This document shows positions 5,826-9,560 of a stretch of DNA of 9,560 nucleotides, one piece after another. The stretch's first letter is position 1. Every line of letters starts with the position of its first letter. Source of the DNA: DASYSA01 sp036003885. Lineage in GTDB: Bacteria > Acidobacteriota > Blastocatellia > UBA7656. The notes under the pieces are model-generated. The model worked only from the letters and a program-made list of their open reading frames with translations. It was not told the origin of the DNA and ran no database searches. Both the position numbers and the translations under genes were made by a program. The stretch covers positions 1 to 9,560 of the forward strand of contig DASYSA010000092.1 in NCBI GenBank assembly GCA_036003885.1, written 5' to 3'.

Positions 5826-8800
5826 ACGCAATTAGAATGCAGCAAGAGAGTTCCTTCTACGTGACCGGCGGCACCCTGTCCAGAGACGCGCTGTGTTACG
5901 TTACTCGGCAAGCGGATGCCGATCTGCATTCTGCTCTCGATCGAGGAGAATTCTGCTACGTCTTGACTGCGCGCCAGATGGGCAAATCGTCCCTGATGGT
6001 TCGCACCGCCTCTCACTTGCGCGACGAAGGCGTTGGTGTTGTCGTTCTGGACTTGACGGCGATTGGCCAGAACCTGACAGCCGAACAATGGTACGGCGGT
6101 CTTCTGACCCAGATGGCGAATCAGCTTTGTCTCGAGGACGAACTCGAAGCGTTCTGGGATACCCGCTCGAGCCTGGGTCCGCTCCATCGATGGATGCATG
6201 CCGTTCGGCAGGTTGTGCTGCCGAGTCGTCCGGGTCGCGTGGTGGTCTTTATCGACGAGATCGACGCCGTCCGAAGCCTTCCGTTCTCGACCGACGAGTT
6301 CTTCGCCGCGATTCGCGAGTTCTACAACCGAAGAAGCGATGATTTGGAGCTCGAGCGTTTGACCTTCTGTCTGCTCGGGGTAGCTTCGCCATCCGACCTG
6401 ATCCGCGACACGAGGATGACGCCGTTCAACATCGGACGTCGCCTGGAACTGCACGACTTTACTGAAGAGGAAGCCCAGGTGCTGGCCTATGGGCTGGCGG
6501 CTGGTGGCGAGACAGGAGCATCGTTGCTCGGCCGAATCCTCTACTGGACGAACGGTCACCCGTACCTGACGCAGCGACTTTGTCGGGCGGTGGCCGAGCA
6601 AGAGGTTGGAAGCCTGGAGGGAGTGGATCATCTATGCGACGAGATATTTTTTGCGCGTCGCGCCAGGGAGCAGGACGACAACCTGCTGTTCGTTCGCGAG
6701 CGTATGCTGCGCGGCGAGGTTGAGCTGGCCGCCCTGTTGAGCCTCTACGAGCAGGTGTGCGGGGGCAAGCGGGTCGAAGACGACGAGACGAACTCATGCG
6801 TCACCGCTCTGAAGCTGTCAGGGGTTACGCGAATCGAAGATGGCCGGCTGCGGGTGAGGAATCGAATCTATGAGCGAGTGTTCGATCAAGGGTGGGTCGC
6901 TCAGAACATGCCGGACGCCGAAGTGCGCCGACAGCGAGCGGCCTATCGGAAAGGCTTATGGCGGGCGGCGTCTATTGCTGCCGTGGTACTGGTTTCGATT
7001 GCGAGCATTTCGTTCGTGGCCATGAGGCAGCGCAATCGAGCCGCGGCTGAGGCTCGGCACGCCGAAGAGGAGGAACGGACCAGCCGTCGGTTGCTTTACG
7101 GTGCGCAAATGAATCTGGCGGCTCGCGACTGGCAGGATTCAAGCATCGAGCACATGCGCGACTTACTCGCTCAGAACGTGCCTCGCGCCGGGCAAACCGA
7201 CTTGCGCGGATTTGAATGGTATCTGATGTGGGCGCTGGCGCACCCGGAGCGTAAAACGCTGAGGGTCGACGGCAACTTTCGATACGTAATTTTTTCACCC
7301 GATTTCAACATGTTCGCGTCGAGCGAAGAAGCTGATATCAAGCTGTGGGACATGACCTCCAACACGCTGTTGCGCTCCTTCAAAGCCGAGGGGCTGCTGA
7401 ACATTGCTGAGTTTTCGAAGGATGGACGGCTGATGGCCGCTGAAGGACCAGGGCACTCCATTGTGATCCGGGATATCACCGCCGATCGCGAGCTTAAACG
7501 ATTGAAGGGGCACAGCGGTGAGATCACGGACATCAAGTTCTCACCGGACGGCAGTGTGCTGGCAACAGCGAGCGCGGATCGCACTGCTCGGCTATGGCAA
7601 ATTGAAACGGGGAATTTGGTCGCAACACTCAAGGGTCATAAACAAGGTCTGCAATCTGTTTACTTCTCTCCAGACGGGAGGCAGGTGGCGACGGCAGCGG
7701 AAGATCGAGCGGTGAAGCTGTGGGAGGCGGCGACGGGCCTTGAGTTGATGACCCTGCCGGAACATCCGACCTTCAGACAATCCAATACGGGCGGCTACGC
7801 ATATCGAGTTCTGTTTTCGCCAGACGGCAGGAGAATCCTGGCGACCGGATTATTTATGAACATCGCTGTATGGGATGCCGCGACAGGCAAGGCTCTTCCG
7901 GCGTTGGAAGGACATGATTACTATGTCACCGCTGTCGCGTTTTCACCGGACGGCAAGCTGATGGCTACCGGGAGTGATGACCGAACGATTCTCTTGTGGG
8001 ATGTCGACACCTGGAGAGTTATTAAGAAGCTCAGAGGTCACGGCAATCGGATGAGAGAGCTCGCGTTTTCACCCGATGGTGAGACCTTAGCGTCGGCAGC
8101 CCAGGATGCAACAGTAAAGTTATGGGACGTCAAGGGCGACCAAAATCCGGTTGAGCGAGCGGGCGCGCAACTCGTGGCTTATTCCTCGGATGGTAGAAGG
8201 TTGGTCTCAACATACCGAACAACGGTTAAGCTGTGGGATCCCGCTACGTGGGATGTGATCAACACTTTTGATGCACGAGCTGCAATCACATTTATGGCAT
8301 CTTCGCCGGACGCCAGTACGGTTGTTCTTGCAGGCAACGACAACATGACCAGCGTCTACGACGTATCCACCGGACGAGAGCGCTTCGTGCTCAAGGGAAT
8401 CGCCGGGCGCGACACACCCGTAGCCTTCTCTTCTGACGGGAAATTGCTGGCCACTGGTAGCGACGACAAGACGCTTCGCCTATGGAATGCGGAGACTGGT
8501 GAGGAACTGGCCAGGCTGACGCAGGGCGAAACCTACATTCGTGAAGTCGGGTTCTCGCCAGACGGCAAATTGCTGGCATCGGCTGGTACCGATGCCAGCA
8601 TCAAGCTCTGGGACGTGGCAACGCGGCGATTGCTGGGCGCGCTCATCGGGCACACATCGGCTGTTGCCGCGGTCGCGTTTTCTCCGGATAGCAAAGTTTT
8701 GGCCAGCGCCAGCGGTGACAGTACGATCAGGCTTTGGGATGTTGAGACGCGAAGAGAGCTGTCGACGTTAAAAGGACATGCGGGAGCAGTACATGCGGCC

Positions 8801-9034
8801 GCTTTTTCGCCAGATGGCAAAAGGCTTGTCACCTCAGGCCACGATTTCACAGTGAGGTTATGGGACGTGACAACGGGCGAGGAATTGGCCACCTTCAGAC
8901 GTCACACAGCACCCGTTTGGTCGGTTGCCTTTTCTCCAGATGGCAAGACTCTAGTCTCCGCAGGGCGGGACGGCATCTTGAGGATTTGGCGCGCCGCGAC
9001 TGAGGAGGAAGTACACGCGCGCGAGACGCAGTGA
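5822..9034 (+). CDS. Membrane-anchored AAA-like (STAND-type) ATPase with 14 WD40 repeats
   Basis: From the GTG at 5822 the product has 1070 residues. The AAA-like (AAA_35-type) domain spans about 10-360: 'SFYVTGGTLSRDALCYV', Walker A TARQMGKSS (G54, K55, S56; the first Gly is replaced), Walker B VVVFIDEID (D145, E146), 'TPFNIGRRLELHDFT', 'NGHPYL' and a winged-helix-like 'LKLSGVTR...RLRVRNRIYERVF'. One hydrophobic helix (about 381-401) with basic flanks follows, then a charged helical stretch (AEARHAEEEERTSRR) and a 'QMNLAARDWQ...DLRGFEWYLMW' segment typical of acidobacterial WD40 proteins. About 475-1060 holds 14 WD40 repeats ending in WD or close variants. The ATPase should be cytoplasmic and, with a single helix, the WD40 part outside; this is inference. 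The role is probably sensing or scaffolding. An alternative start is ATG 5837; the in-frame ATG at 5783 lies deep inside the kinase gene and is unlikely. Confidence 0.92.
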   Translation: MNAIRMQQESSFYVTGGTLSRDALCYVTRQADADLHSALDRGEFCYVLTARQMGKSSLMVRTASHLRDEGVGVVVLDLTAIGQNLTAEQWYGGLLTQMANQLCLEDELEAFWDTRSSLGPLHRWMHAVRQVVLPSRPGRVVVFIDEIDAVRSLPFSTDEFFAAIREFYNRRSDDLELERLTFCLLGVASPSDLIRDTRMTPFNIGRRLELHDFTEEEAQVLAYGLAAGGETGASLLGRILYWTNGHPYLTQRLCRAVAEQEVGSLEGVDHLCDEIFFARRAREQDDNLLFVRERMLRGEVELAALLSLYEQVCGGKRVEDDETNSCVTALKLSGVTRIEDGRLRVRNRIYERVFDQGWVAQNMPDAEVRRQRAAYRKGLWRAASIAAVVLVSIASISFVAMRQRNRAAAEARHAEEEERTSRRLLYGAQMNLAARDWQDSSIEHMRDLLAQNVPRAGQTDLRGFEWYLMWALAHPERKTLRVDGNFRYVIFSPDFNMFASSEEADIKLWDMTSNTLLRSFKAEGLLNIAEFSKDGRLMAAEGPGHSIVIRDITADRELKRLKGHSGEITDIKFSPDGSVLATASADRTARLWQIETGNLVATLKGHKQGLQSVYFSPDGRQVATAAEDRAVKLWEAATGLELMTLPEHPTFRQSNTGGYAYRVLFSPDGRRILATGLFMNIAVWDAATGKALPALEGHDYYVTAVAFSPDGKLMATGSDDRTILLWDVDTWRVIKKLRGHGNRMRELAFSPDGETLASAAQDATVKLWDVKGDQNPVERAGAQLVAYSSDGRRLVSTYRTTVKLWDPATWDVINTFDARAAITFMASSPDASTVVLAGNDNMTSVYDVSTGRERFVLKGIAGRDTPVAFSSDGKLLATGSDDKTLRLWNAETGEELARLTQGETYIREVGFSPDGKLLASAGTDASIKLWDVATRRLLGALIGHTSAVAAVAFSPDSKVLASASGDSTIRLWDVETRRELSTLKGHAGAVHAAAFSPDGKRLVTSGHDFTVRLWDVTTGEELATFRRHTAPVWSVAFSPDGKTLVSAGRDGILRIWRAATEEEVHARETQ
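7244..9001 (+). repeat. Fourteen tandem WD40 repeats (two predicted seven-bladed propellers)
   Basis: Repeats of about 126 bases (42 residues) each carry 'AFSPDGK.LA(T/S).S.D.T..LWD..TG......L.GH'. I count 14 by their FSPDG/LWD anchors. Repeats 3-7 and 10-14 match well. Repeats 1, 2, 8 and 9 are degenerate: 2 has 'IRD' for LWD, 8 lacks the FSPDG phenylalanine ('AYSSDG') and is short, and 9 ends in 'VYD'. Fourteen equals two propellers of seven; the degenerate repeats fall at the start of each half. Confidence 0.85.
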
Positions 9035-9053
9035 GAGTCGTCTATTATTGCGA

Positions 9054-9560
9054 TCATATCAACTCCTGCGCCATTGCCCGGATTGTGCACACAGTTCTCC
9101 AATTCCGATCGGTCATCGGCACGCCGAGCAATTTCTCCGCACTTGCAGCGAGTTTGGATCTGCCGATCCCCTCGGGTGCATGCAGATAGAACACACTATC
9201 AATAAGCCGAAATCGTTCACTGCCCCGTTTGAGGCTTTCCAGCATTTTTAGATTGGGATGCTCGGGCGTCGAGGCAAGAAAGCCGGCGTGCAACGTTTTC
9301 GGGTCGGTTTCCGCCTCGGGAAACGGATTATTCCCAATAGCCCTTTCAATGTCTTCCAACTCCAACAACAAGACGGAGGGCTCGAATCCGCGGCGCTTCT
9401 TAACTTCAACTCTTATCCTCTTTGAAAGTCGGAGCGTGTCCTTTTCCGGGCTTACAAACACAGCATTGCCGCTTTGGATGTAGGTCTTGACCTTTTGAGA
9501 GCCAAGGTGTTCGAGAATGGCAACAATCTCTTTCATTGGAAGAGCATTCCTCCCACCGAC
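9054..9560 (-). CDS. DUF1697 family protein, 5' end beyond the window
   Basis: The minus-strand frame is open from the right edge to a TGA at 9054-9056. The first residues visible are VGGRNALP, directly ahead of MKEIVAILEHLG. The order 'VGG.N.LPMKE....LE.LG...V.TYIQSGN.VF' is the N-terminal signature of DUF1697 (PF08002), whose members usually start with an '..AFLRGINVGG' strand, so only about 10-12 residues are missing and the Met at 9536 is internal. Further family landmarks are 'NPFPEAETDPKTLHAGFL' and a C-terminal 'RSKLAASAEKLLGVPMTDRNWRTV'. The biochemical role of this family is not established. It converges on the WD40 gene with 19 bases between the stops, and appears unrelated to the signalling cassette. 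Confidence 0.9.
   Translation of the reverse strand, partial: VGGRNALPMKEIVAILEHLGSQKVKTYIQSGNAVFVSPEKDTLRLSKRIRVEVKKRRGFEPSVLLLELEDIERAIGNNPFPEAETDPKTLHAGFLASTPEHPNLKMLESLKRGSERFRLIDSVFYLHAPEGIGRSKLAASAEKLLGVPMTDRNWRTVCTIRAMAQELI

Noticed and set aside
5801..6631. 276-codon minus-strand open frame
   Set aside because: It is antisense to the AAA-like domain, which has clear Walker motifs; the frame is a by-product of GC-rich codon use.
7244..9001. Regular ~126-base periodicity as a DNA-level or CRISPR-type repeat array
   Set aside because: The period is explained by WD40 codons; there are no identical repeats with unique spacers.
9035..9053. Terminator between the converging WD40 and DUF1697 genes
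   Set aside because: The 19-base gap and nearby bases contain no stable hairpin with a T-tract.
9054..9560. DUF1697 gene as a member of the signalling cassette
   Set aside because: It is on the opposite strand, converges with the cluster, and belongs to a widespread stand-alone family.

Overview
The window looks like a stretch of chromosome from an Acidobacteriota-type soil bacterium, Blastocatellia-like at a guess. The support is indirect: GC-rich sequence, an ECF sigma factor of the TIGR02999/Sigma70_ECF type, a Ser/Thr kinase with the N-terminal 'MTPERY..I..IY.AALE' segment common in that phylum, a WD40-repeat STAND-like ATPase, and a small secreted protein ending in a 'GSGTLGRLTKWTG' motif. 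No rRNA, tRNA, transposase, CRISPR array or phage gene was seen.

Layout. Positions 1-2540 carry leftward (minus-strand) genes. Reading in the direction of transcription they are: a 402-aa secreted protein with two tandem copies of an unrecognised Cys-containing domain (2540-1332); a 113-aa secreted protein that looks like the truncated N-terminus of a larger family (1292-951); a 219-aa membrane protein with two transmembrane segments (781-122); and the first 16 codons of another exported protein running off the left edge (50-1). A divergent intergenic region (about 2541-2912) separates them from a rightward cluster: ECF sigma factor (2913-3497), a Ser/Thr kinase fused to an AAA-like (AAA_35-type) ATPase (3600-5825), and a second AAA-like ATPase followed by one transmembrane helix and 14 WD40 repeats (5822-9034). 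At the right edge a converging DUF1697 gene (9560-9054, 5' end outside the window) closes the region and looks unrelated.

How the genes may work together (inference). The three rightward genes read as one signalling cassette. The large WD40/AAA protein would be the membrane-anchored sensor. The kinase carries a homologous AAA-like module, so the two could associate through it. The sigma factor lacks the acidic residues usual in region 2.2 and has a serine at one of those positions, which suggests activation by kinase phosphorylation rather than release from an anti-sigma factor; no anti-sigma gene is seen here. The divergently transcribed secreted and membrane proteins are obvious candidates for its targets, but no matching promoter motif could be established by eye.

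The most notable points are the paired AAA-like modules in neighbouring overlapping genes, the substituted acidic motif in the sigma factor, the 2 x 7 WD40 blade count, and the duplicated secreted domain.
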